Positions 1 through 5,864 of a stretch of DNA of 7,060 nt are shown in pieces (the stretch's first letter is position 1; every line of letters begins with the position of its first letter). A program made the position numbers and the translations under genes. The notes below the pieces were generated by a model. It did not search any database. It worked only from the letters and a program-made list of their open reading frames with translations, and was not told where the DNA came from. Origin of the DNA: Helicobacteraceae bacterium (GTDB lineage: Bacteria > Campylobacterota > Campylobacteria > Campylobacterales > Sulfurimonadaceae); assembly GCA_027083665.1 (NCBI GenBank), contig JALWNV010000034.1:1-7060 (forward strand), read 5' to 3'.

Positions 1-2
1 GT

Positions 3-86
3 TTTGATACGGTTTTGAGAAAATATACAGTCACTACAGACAGTGGCAGTGCGGAGATTTCGATCAAAAGATATATCCGGATTTGA
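3..86 (+). CDS. Possible C-terminal tail of an upstream gene (partial)
   Basis: Frame 3 is open from the window edge to a TGA at 84-86 and encodes about 27 residues rich in Thr, Ser, Ile, Arg and Lys. The other two plus frames stop within the first 18 bases. The peptide reads like a plausible soluble protein end, but I do not recognise its family. Codon use is more AT-rich than in the genes downstream, with two AGA codons and only about 40% GC at third positions, so this may be noncoding sequence that happens to be open. Support is weak; the bases before position 1 would settle it. Confidence 0.3.
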   Translation, partial: FDTVLRKYTVTTDSGSAEISIKRYIRI

Positions 87-107
87 AATCTCGTTGTGCG
101 TTTTTTT
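54..107 (+). terminator. Inverted repeat followed by T-run, possible intrinsic terminator
   Basis: GAGATTTC at 54-61 is perfectly complementary to GAAATCTC at 85-92. A nested pairing of TCAAA (64-68) with TTTGA (82-86) could extend the helix with a small bulge. Seven T residues follow at 101-107, eight bases after the stem. The position, after a possible upstream stop codon and before the greA promoter, fits a terminator for the preceding gene. The stem is AT-rich, the loop is long and the T-run is not directly adjacent, so efficient termination is uncertain. It could instead be an operator or chance. Confidence 0.3.
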
Positions 108-130
108 GAAACACAGTGGTCAGGCACGCT

Positions 131-166
131 GCCGTAAGTGATTGCATTTGCGCTATAATTCACTAA
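131..166 (+). promoter_or_regulatory. Probable sigma-70 promoter for greA and the operon
   Basis: A perfect TATAAT -10 hexamer lies at 154-159, which would place the transcription start near 165-167 and give a short 5' leader of about 17 bases before the GTG start of greA. The hexamer at the expected -35 position (131-136, GCCGTA) is a poor match to TTGACA. Weak or absent -35 boxes with strong -10 boxes are known in Campylobacterota. This is the only convincing promoter I see in the window, and the gene junctions downstream are too tight to hold another outside coding sequence, so it may drive the whole cluster. Confidence 0.6.
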
Positions 167-171
167 AAAAC

Positions 172-176
172 GAGGA
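172..176 (+). promoter_or_regulatory. Ribosome binding site for greA
   Basis: GAGGA lies six bases before the GTG at 183. This spacing supports the GTG start over the in-frame ATG at 201, which has no purine-rich motif ahead of it. Confidence 0.65.
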
Positions 177-182
177 AAGATT

Positions 183-683
183 GTGAGCCAACCGCAACCC
201 ATGACCAAATTCGGCTACGAGAAACTTCAAGCCGAGCTGAATCATCTCAAACAGGTCGAACGACCCGCCATCGTCAAGGCGATCGAAGAGGCCGTCGCAC
301 TGGGCGATCTGAAAGAAAATGCCGAGTATCACGCGGCCAAGGAACGACAGGGACAGATCGACGACCGGATCCAGGAACTCAGCGAGCTGCTGGGTAATGC
401 ACAGATTGTCGATCCTTCGACACTCGAACACAGCCGGGTCAGCTTCGGCTCGACTGTTGTTTTGTGCGATCTCGATACCGACGAGGAGATCACCTATACC
501 ATCGTCGGCGGCTGCGAGAGCGATCCGGACAACGGGCTTATTTCGTTCGCGTCGCCGCTGGCGAAGCAGCTGCTGGGCAAGGAGGAGGGCGACGAGTTCA
601 AAGCGCGCCTTCCCGGCGGCGAAAAAGAGTTCGAGGTTGTCGAAGTGAAATACGAGGAGATCGTCTTTGAGTGCCATGATTGA
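183..683 (+). CDS. greA: Transcription elongation factor GreA
   Basis: GreA enters the secondary channel of stalled, backtracked RNA polymerase and stimulates cleavage of the extruded RNA 3' end so that elongation can resume. The 166-residue product has the family layout: an N-terminal antiparallel coiled coil (about 8-80) whose tip carries GDLKENAEY at 41-49, with the acidic residues D42 and E45 expected to help hold the catalytic Mg ion, then a C-terminal FKBP-like domain (about 85-158) with VSFGS, SPLA and PGGEKEF motifs. E. coli GreA has 158 residues; this one has a slightly longer N-terminus and a short C-terminal tail. The GTG start is chosen because a GAGGA motif sits six bases upstream. 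The gene follows a TATAAT promoter and its end overlaps the start of argC. Identification is firm. Confidence 0.96.
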   Translation: MSQPQPMTKFGYEKLQAELNHLKQVERPAIVKAIEEAVALGDLKENAEYHAAKERQGQIDDRIQELSELLGNAQIVDPSTLEHSRVSFGSTVVLCDLDTDEEITYTIVGGCESDPDNGLISFASPLAKQLLGKEEGDEFKARLPGGEKEFEVVEVKYEEIVFECHD

Positions 684-1674
684 TGTTGCCGTCATCGGCG
701 CCGGCGGCTATACGGGGGTTGAACTGATTAAAATGCTTATCGGCCATCCGAATTTCAGGCCGGCCTATGTCGCGACGAGCGAAGGGGGGATTACGCTCAA
801 AGATCTGCACCCTTCGCTTAAAGATGTCTACGAGTGTGACGTACACAAAGCAGATGCGAAAGCCGTGGCGATGCAGTGCGAGCTGGCGTTTCTCGCCCTG
901 CCGCACAAGACGGCGATGGGATTTGTCAAGGCACTACGCGAAGAGGGGGTGAAAGTTATCGATCTCTCTGCCGACTATCGCCTGAAACGCGAAACCTACG
1001 AAGCGCATTACGTACCGCATACCGATCCTGACAACCTGGCTCATGCCGTCTACGGACTGCCCGAACTGTTCCGCCGGGAGATTGCCGGTGCGGATCTCGT
1101 GGCCAATCCCGGCTGTTATCCGACCGCGACGATTCTCGGCGCATTGCCGTTCATGCGCTATCGTGCGAAAGGATCCGCGGTGATCGTCGATGCCAAGAGC
1201 GGGGTCAGCGGCGCGGGCAAGAAGTGCAGTGAAAAGACGCATTTTGTCACCATCAACGACAACGCTTTCGCCTATAATCCGCTGGGGCATCGTCATGCCC
1301 CCGAGATTGCCGAAAAGCTCGAAGTCGAGGAAGCGTCGGTGCATTTCGTCCCTCACCTGCTTCCGGTGACACGGGGAATGCTCAGTTCGATCTATCTGCA
1401 AGTCGAGGGCGATTTCGATCCGCTGTCGGTACTGGAAACCTTTTATGCGGACGAACCCTACGTCCGGGTCCGTCATGAACCGGTGACGATGAAGCAGGTG
1501 GCGGGAACCAACTTTTGCGATCTCTATGCCAAACGCCGGGGGGATATGCTGTTCGTTAGCTCCGCCATCGACAACCTGCTGCGCGGTGCGAGTTCGCAGG
1601 CGGTGGTCAACGCGAACCTGATGATGGGTCTGCCGGAGCATGCCGGTATCCCGACCATCGCCTATGTCCCCTGA
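676..1674 (+). CDS. argC: N-acetyl-gamma-glutamyl-phosphate reductase
   Basis: ArgC catalyses the NADPH-dependent reduction of N-acetylglutamyl-5-phosphate to N-acetylglutamate semialdehyde, the third step of arginine biosynthesis in the cytoplasm. With the ATG at 676 the product has 332 residues. It shows the Rossmann NADP-binding motif GAGGYTG at 8-14, the active-site motif NPGCYPT at 144-150 with nucleophile C147, a HRHAPEI motif at 205-211 that carries the conserved catalytic-type histidine, and a C-terminal GASSQAVVN at 304-312. All key residues are present and the length is usual for the short (type 1) enzyme. The start overlaps the greA stop by eight bases. A TTG at 667 is an alternative: it has GAGGAGA at 654-660 at ideal spacing and would add three residues. 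No other arg gene is in the window, so this is a dispersed arginine pathway gene carried in a mixed operon. Confidence 0.95.
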   Translation: MIDVAVIGAGGYTGVELIKMLIGHPNFRPAYVATSEGGITLKDLHPSLKDVYECDVHKADAKAVAMQCELAFLALPHKTAMGFVKALREEGVKVIDLSADYRLKRETYEAHYVPHTDPDNLAHAVYGLPELFRREIAGADLVANPGCYPTATILGALPFMRYRAKGSAVIVDAKSGVSGAGKKCSEKTHFVTINDNAFAYNPLGHRHAPEIAEKLEVEEASVHFVPHLLPVTRGMLSSIYLQVEGDFDPLSVLETFYADEPYVRVRHEPVTMKQVAGTNFCDLYAKRRGDMLFVSSAIDNLLRGASSQAVVNANLMMGLPEHAGIPTIAYVP

Positions 1675-2407
1675 GTCCTGCGAGATTTTACCGGGGGCGC
1701 TGTTCCTCAGTGATGCCCATTTCTCGCACCGGCGGCCGCAGCTGCTGCCGTTTTTGCAATCGGTCGCCGACGGTTCGCTTAGTGCTTCGCAGCTGATTTT
1801 GATGGGCGATATCTTCGATCTGCTGTTCGGAGAAGTCCGCGTGACGCTGGAGATGAACGCCGCGTGTATCGAAGTGCTGCGGCGTATCGGCGAGCGGATG
1901 CCGCTGCTGTACCTCGAAGGCAATCACGATTACAATCTCGCAACACTTTTTCCCGCTGCGACAGTCGTTCCGCTTCACCGCCAGCCGTTTCGCTGCCGTT
2001 TCGGCGACGTGCCGGTCTGGTTGGCGCACGGTGATTTCAACCAGCCGCTGAAGTATCGTCTGTATACGGCGCTTATCCGGCATCCGGTGACGCTGTATCT
2101 GCTGCAGGGGATCGACCGGCTCGGAAACGGAACGATCCTTCAGCGGCTGGAAAATTACCTCGAGGCAAAAGAGGACTGCTACGAAATCGGCGGTTTCGAG
2201 GCGATGGCCGCACGCCATATCGCTCCGCTGGCGCTGCCGAAGGGCAGCGTGTTCGTCGAGGGGCACTACCATCAGGGAAAGAGATTCGATATCGCAGGCG
2301 TGCGCTATCACAATCTCGATGCGTTCGCCTGCAATCGCCGTTATGCCGTCGTATCGGAAGCGGAGGATTTCCGCCTGGAAATACGTACGTTCGAAGAGGA
2401 AATCTGA
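1664..2407 (+). CDS. Calcineurin-like metallophosphoesterase, LpxH-like (probable UDP-2,3-diacylglucosamine hydrolase)
   Basis: The product (247 residues from ATG 1664) carries the complete dinuclear metallophosphoesterase signature: SDAH at 16-19, GDIFD at 48-52, GNHD at 86-89, HGD at 122-124 and GHYH at 200-203. Size and the SD-x-H/GD-x-F/HGD layout fit the LpxH family, which hydrolyses UDP-2,3-diacylglucosamine to lipid X and UMP at the inner face of the cytoplasmic membrane during lipid A synthesis. Classical E. coli-type LpxH has Arg in the GNRD position, whereas this protein has GNHD, closer to LpxH2-like or general calcineurin enzymes, so I give no gene symbol. The neighbouring lipid transporter genes support an envelope role. 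The start overlaps the argC stop by 11 bases. ATG 1640 is an alternative that would add eight residues, but its GGAG is only one base away. No clear ribosome binding site precedes 1664, so translation may be coupled to argC. Confidence 0.82.
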   Translation: MSPESCEILPGALFLSDAHFSHRRPQLLPFLQSVADGSLSASQLILMGDIFDLLFGEVRVTLEMNAACIEVLRRIGERMPLLYLEGNHDYNLATLFPAATVVPLHRQPFRCRFGDVPVWLAHGDFNQPLKYRLYTALIRHPVTLYLLQGIDRLGNGTILQRLENYLEAKEDCYEIGGFEAMAARHIAPLALPKGSVFVEGHYHQGKRFDIAGVRYHNLDAFACNRRYAVVSEAEDFRLEIRTFEEEI

Positions 2408-3522
2408 TGGCACGTTTTGAGATGAAAGCGTCTTCCCGGGAGCTTGAGCTCATTTGCAGCGGCCTGTGGGACGTCCATCATCTCTCCGGTCTGCAGGAAC
2501 GCCTGGCGGAAGCGGTTTACTCTGCCCGTCGGAAGCAAGTCGTTTTCGATCTTGAAAATATTGTCCGGTTCGATACGGCGGCGGGGTTGATGCTTTGGCG
2601 GCTCCGACGGCAGCTCAAGTCGCGGGGTATCGCGATGCAGATCCGAAACGCTGCGGAAGATACCGGCAGGATTCTGGAGATGACGCGGACGCACGGCCAT
2701 CCGGATGCGGTGTATTCGGTCAAGAACTACGGACCGCTTGAGAGTCTCGGCCGTTTCAGTGTCTCGGTTGTACATGACTTTATCGGCATCCTCGGATTCA
2801 TCGGGCATACTTTCGCAATACTCGCCGCCATCGTGATCGGTCTGCGTCCGATGCGGATGAAAGAGTTCCTCTACCAGATCAACGAAAGCGCGATCAAGGC
2901 GCTCTGGATTATCGCGCTGACGATGTTTCTCGTCGGGGTGGTTGTCGCCTATCAGTCGGCGGTGCAGCTGCGGACTTACGGTGCCAATATCTTCATCGTC
3001 GACATGCTGGGCATCTCGATTCTCCGTGAACTTTCGCCCATGCTGACGGCCATTATTGTCGCGGGACGCAGCGGATCGGCGTTTGCGGCGCAGATCGGGG
3101 TGATGAAGCTGACCGAGGAGATCGACGCAATGCGGACGATGGGGTTCGACCTGTACGCCTTTTTGGTCGTCCCGAGGCTGCTTGCACTGATCGTGATGAT
3201 GCCGATACTGATCTTTTTCGCCGATATGTTCGGACTGCTCGGCGGCATGGTGGTGGCGCATACGGAGCTTGATATCACGCCGATGATGTTCATGGAGCGG
3301 TTTGAGCAGGCGGTGAAACTCAAACATTTTTGGGTGGGCCTGATCAAAGGCCCGTTTTTTGCCGTGCTGATCGCGTCGATCGGGATTTACCGGGGATTGG
3401 CGGTCAAAAACGATACGGAGAGTATCGGGATCAACACGACGCGAAGTGTCGTCGAGGCGATTTTCATCGTGATCATCTGCGATGCGCTTTTCTCGATCGT
3501 TTTCACACGGCTGGGATTCTGA
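2407..3522 (+). CDS. mlaE: MCE/Mla-type lipid ABC transporter permease with N-terminal STAS domain
   Basis: This is the inner-membrane permease of a phospholipid-handling ABC transporter that works with the MlaF ATPase and MlaD MCE protein encoded next. The 371-residue product has two parts. Residues about 3-97 form a STAS domain (beta-strand FDLENIVRFDTAAG at 47-60), equivalent to the separate MlaB protein of E. coli. In it DTAAG places T57 at the position that is a regulatory Ser/Thr in MlaB and anti-sigma-factor antagonists. Residues about 118-371 are the MlaE permease, with an amphipathic entry helix, several hydrophobic segments (about 165-185, 208-230, 250-285, 315-330, 348-368) and the conserved block ELSPMLTAIIVAGR (208-221) and MKLTEEIDAMRTMG (233-246), which couples to the ATPase. 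The ATG shares one base with the upstream stop (TGATG), and AGAGGA at 2395-2400 is well spaced. STAS-MlaE fusions are known in other bacteria, so this is not a unique fusion. Confidence 0.93.
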   Translation: MARFEMKASSRELELICSGLWDVHHLSGLQERLAEAVYSARRKQVVFDLENIVRFDTAAGLMLWRLRRQLKSRGIAMQIRNAAEDTGRILEMTRTHGHPDAVYSVKNYGPLESLGRFSVSVVHDFIGILGFIGHTFAILAAIVIGLRPMRMKEFLYQINESAIKALWIIALTMFLVGVVVAYQSAVQLRTYGANIFIVDMLGISILRELSPMLTAIIVAGRSGSAFAAQIGVMKLTEEIDAMRTMGFDLYAFLVVPRLLALIVMMPILIFFADMFGLLGGMVVAHTELDITPMMFMERFEQAVKLKHFWVGLIKGPFFAVLIASIGIYRGLAVKNDTESIGINTTRSVVEAIFIVIICDALFSIVFTRLGF

Positions 3523-3523
3523 G

Positions 3524-4267
3524 ATGGCAAAAAGGATTATCGAAGTGAAGGATGTCGTGACCCGTTTCGGCGACCGGACGGTGCACGATCATATTTCATT
3601 GCATGTCGATGCCGGAGAGATCTACGGATTCCTCGGTCCCAGCGGATGCGGGAAATCGACGCTGATGCGCGAGATTATCCTGCTCGAGCCGCTGCAAGAG
3701 GGAATGATCCGCATTTTCGGGGAAGATATCTGCGGACTGGATCATGACGAGGCGCAGGCGCTTCGTCGCCGATGGGGCGTGCTGTTTCAGTCCAACGCTC
3801 TTTTTACCTCGCTCAGTGTGGCGGAAAATGTTTCGGTGATGTTGAAAGAGTATACGACGCTCTCCGCCCGACTGATCGACGAGATCGTCGCACTCAAGCT
3901 CGATATCGTCGGCCTCAAACAAGGTGACGGTCTGCTGTACCCTTCGCAGATCAGCGGCGGCATGAAGAAAAAGGCCGCATTGGCCCGTGCGCTCGCCCTC
4001 GATCCGGAATTGCTGTTTCTCGATGAACCGACCTCGGGACTTGATCCCATTTCGGCGCGGGAGTTTGACGCACTGATCCTGAAACTGCGGGACATGCTAC
4101 AATTGAGTATCGTGATGGTAACGCACGATCTCGCGTCGATCGAGGGGACACTCGACCGTATGGCGATCATCGACGAGCGGCGGATTGCGGCCGAAGGGAC
4201 GCTCGAAGAGGTCCGGGAGGTCGACAGCCCTTTTATCCGGACATTTTTTGGAGGTGAATTGACGTGA
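3524..4267 (+). CDS. mlaF: MCE/Mla-type lipid ABC transporter ATP-binding protein
   Basis: This is the cytoplasmic ATPase subunit that powers the MlaE permease. The 247-residue protein has a full set of ABC motifs: Walker A GPSGCGKST at 38-46, Q-loop Q89 in LFQSNALF, signature ISGGMKKKAALARAL at 143-157, Walker B LLFLDEP at 163-169 with catalytic E168, D-loop SGLDP at 171-175, and switch H201. The signature SGGMKKK, with a Met and basic run, is typical of the MlaF subfamily and differs from the SGGQ of most importers. The ATG at 3524 begins one base after the mlaE stop. A longer in-frame reading from 3482 is possible but would run 41 bases into mlaE and add 14 residues outside the normal fold. 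The last codons contain the ribosome binding site for mlaD. Confidence 0.94.
   Translation: MAKRIIEVKDVVTRFGDRTVHDHISLHVDAGEIYGFLGPSGCGKSTLMREIILLEPLQEGMIRIFGEDICGLDHDEAQALRRRWGVLFQSNALFTSLSVAENVSVMLKEYTTLSARLIDEIVALKLDIVGLKQGDGLLYPSQISGGMKKKAALARALALDPELLFLDEPTSGLDPISAREFDALILKLRDMLQLSIVMVTHDLASIEGTLDRMAIIDERRIAAEGTLEEVREVDSPFIRTFFGGELT
4250..4257 (+). promoter_or_regulatory. Strong ribosome binding site for mlaD, inside mlaF
   Basis: GGAGGTGA is a near-complete anti-16S match lying six bases before the GTG at 4264. It is embedded in the mlaF codons for Gly-Gly-Glu. It decides the GTG start of mlaD and may compensate for the weak initiation codon. Confidence 0.75.
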
Positions 4268-5229
4268 ATTCGAAAACAAACTATACGCTTGTCGGTTTTT
4301 TCGTTCTGCTGTCGGTAATATTGATCACGTTTTTCGTCGTGTGGCTGCTGCAGCCTAGCGATGAGGAACAGGAGCAGCTTTACCGAATCGAGTTCAGCGA
4401 GTCGGTTTCGGGACTTAATGTCGATTCGCCGGTGAAATACCGCGGCGTGACGATCGGCAAGGTTAAATCGATCCGTATCAGTCCGCGCAACGTCGAGAAG
4501 ATCGAGGTGATTATCAGTGTGCGGAAATCGACTCCGATCAAAGCCGATACCGTGGCCAAGCTTAAACCGCAGGGAATTACGGGGCTGACTTATGTCAATC
4601 TCAGCCGCGGAAGCCGCGAGGCTCCGCTGCTGCGGCCGAAGAACCGTCACGACATTCCTCTGATCCGTTCGGAACCGTCGTTCCTCGTCAAGATTGAGCG
4701 CACATTCGGTTCCGCCTCGGAAAACCTCGCGGCGACACTGGTACGTCTCAAGACCCTGCTGGGCGAGGAAAATCAGGTGCAGGTGCAGCGGATGCTGACG
4801 CACAGCGCCAATATCCTCCAAAAACTCGACGAGGGCATCAAGCCCGAACGTCTGGAGCATATCGACGAGATGGTCGTATCGATTTCGTCGCTTTCAAACC
4901 GGCTCGAAAAGAGTCTGCCGTATCTCGATCGGCTGGCACAAAGCAGTGATGCTCTCGCTGTTCGTGCAAAAGCGTCGCTGGCGGTGATCGAGAAAGATTT
5001 CGATCGTATCGGCGAGACGATGCGCGTCATCAACGAGCGCAACAAGAACGGCGATTATAGCGTCAAGGAGAATATCCAGCCGGCGATGATGCAGTTCGAG
5101 ATGACGATGCACGAGCTGCGCCAAAGCCTGATTCTGCTCAATCAGATGCTGCGACGTTACGAGGAAAATCCTTCGGCAATGCTGTTTCAATATCAACCGC
5201 CGCTGGTGGGACCGGGAGAGATGCAATGA
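4264..5229 (+). CDS. mlaD: MCE-domain (MlaD family) lipid transport protein
   Basis: MlaD-type proteins are anchored in the inner membrane and form a periplasmic hexameric ring with a central hydrophobic pore through which lipid passes to or from the MlaE/MlaF transporter. The 321-residue product has one N-terminal transmembrane helix (about 8-29), a single MCE domain (about 39-115, with SGLNVDSPVKYRGVTIGKV at 49-67) and a long, mostly helical C-terminal region (about 140-300), which may form a coiled-coil extension. It ends with an ENPSAMLF segment (301-308) and a Pro-rich tail, a pattern seen in longer single-MCE proteins. It is longer than E. coli MlaD (about 183 residues) and shorter than the multi-MCE proteins PqiB and LetB. 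The GTG start overlaps the mlaF stop by four bases (GTGA) and follows an excellent GGAGGTGA. The stop overlaps the next gene by four bases (ATGA). Confidence 0.93.
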   Translation: MNSKTNYTLVGFFVLLSVILITFFVVWLLQPSDEEQEQLYRIEFSESVSGLNVDSPVKYRGVTIGKVKSIRISPRNVEKIEVIISVRKSTPIKADTVAKLKPQGITGLTYVNLSRGSREAPLLRPKNRHDIPLIRSEPSFLVKIERTFGSASENLAATLVRLKTLLGEENQVQVQRMLTHSANILQKLDEGIKPERLEHIDEMVVSISSLSNRLEKSLPYLDRLAQSSDALAVRAKASLAVIEKDFDRIGETMRVINERNKNGDYSVKENIQPAMMQFEMTMHELRQSLILLNQMLRRYEENPSAMLFQYQPPLVGPGEMQ

Positions 5230-5864
5230 AAACCTATCTTTTATGGCTGACGGCGGTACTGTTGTTCGGGGGCTGTTCCATCACCCGCGAGGTACCGCCG
5301 GCAGTGGCATACCAGCTTCGGACACCGGGAACGGCCGCGCTGCCGTCACCGACGCGATGTCGAAAACACGTGCTGCGCGTGGCGCTGCTTCAAAGTCCGA
5401 AGTGGCTTCGGGGGACGGATATCTACTACAGTGCGGAAGCGAACCGGATGTACCGATATACCCGCGCACGCTGGCAGATACCGCCGACGGATCGGCTGCA
5501 GCAGATCGTGGAAAATGCCCTGAGCGACAGCGGGATATTCGCAACGGTCGTTCCCTATAAATCGCTGGCGAAAAACGATTTGCTGCTGGAGATCCGTCTC
5601 GAGGCGCTCTCTCAAACAGTGACGGACAAGGGAAAAGGCCGGACGGAGTTCAAGGCGTATGCCGTGCTTATAGAGCAGTACAGCCGCCGTGTAGTGTCGC
5701 AAAAGACTTTCGTATATCGGCAGGAGCAGGAGCGGGGAGATGTGCAAAGCGCTATGCAGGCATGGAGTGAAGACGCCGCACGGTTTGAGAACGATCTGAT
5801 CGCATGGCTTGGGCAAGTCTGCGAGACGGTCGGGAACCCGGAGCATGGCGATGCCGCTCTTTGA
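5226..5864 (+). CDS. ABC-type transport auxiliary lipoprotein (PqiC-like family)
   Basis: The protein of 212 residues starts with a lipoprotein signal: K2, a hydrophobic stretch (4-14) and LFGGC with lipidated C17. The -3 residue is Phe, a less common but tolerated choice. The residue after the cysteine is Ser, not Asp, so by the Lol sorting rule of E. coli it should be carried to the outer membrane. The mature part fits the ABC_trans_aux family (PF03886) by pattern: YQLRTP near the start, then YYSAEANRMYRYTRARW (67-83), followed by PP and a helix ending in SGIF. Members of this family, such as PqiC, accompany MCE proteins and are thought to link the MCE assembly to the outer membrane. C45 and C199 could form a disulphide. 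The ATG overlaps the mlaD stop (ATGA), and GGGAG at 5214-5218 is well spaced. The family is assigned from motifs and context only. Confidence 0.83.
   Translation: MKTYLLWLTAVLLFGGCSITREVPPAVAYQLRTPGTAALPSPTRCRKHVLRVALLQSPKWLRGTDIYYSAEANRMYRYTRARWQIPPTDRLQQIVENALSDSGIFATVVPYKSLAKNDLLLEIRLEALSQTVTDKGKGRTEFKAYAVLIEQYSRRVVSQKTFVYRQEQERGDVQSAMQAWSEDAARFENDLIAWLGQVCETVGNPEHGDAAL

Noticed and set aside
32..34. Possible minus-strand GTG start of a divergent gene leaving the window at position 1
   Set aside because: No ribosome binding site precedes it and only about ten codons are visible.
934..1923. Long minus-strand open frame (329 codons) opposite argC and the phosphoesterase gene
   Set aside because: It is the antisense shadow of two genes with complete family motifs; its translation is rich in Arg, His and Gln without any recognisable domain.
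2341..3327. Long minus-strand open frame (328 codons) opposite the permease
   Set aside because: It is antisense to a clear STAS-MlaE gene, and the hydrophilic His/Arg/Asp-rich product is typical of reverse reading of a GC-rich membrane protein gene.
4098..4103. TACAAT resembling an internal -10 box in mlaF
   Set aside because: There is no -35 match at the right distance, and the site lies well inside coding sequence, 166 bases before mlaD.
4603..4636. Short GC-rich direct and inverted repeats (AGCCGCG twice, GCCGC/GCGGC)
   Set aside because: They lie inside mlaD where they encode ordinary residues, and such short repeats are expected by chance in GC-rich coding sequence.
3787..4860. Long minus-strand open frame (357 codons) opposite mlaF and mlaD
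   Set aside because: It spans two well-supported genes in reverse, shows no domain and has no plausible start signal.
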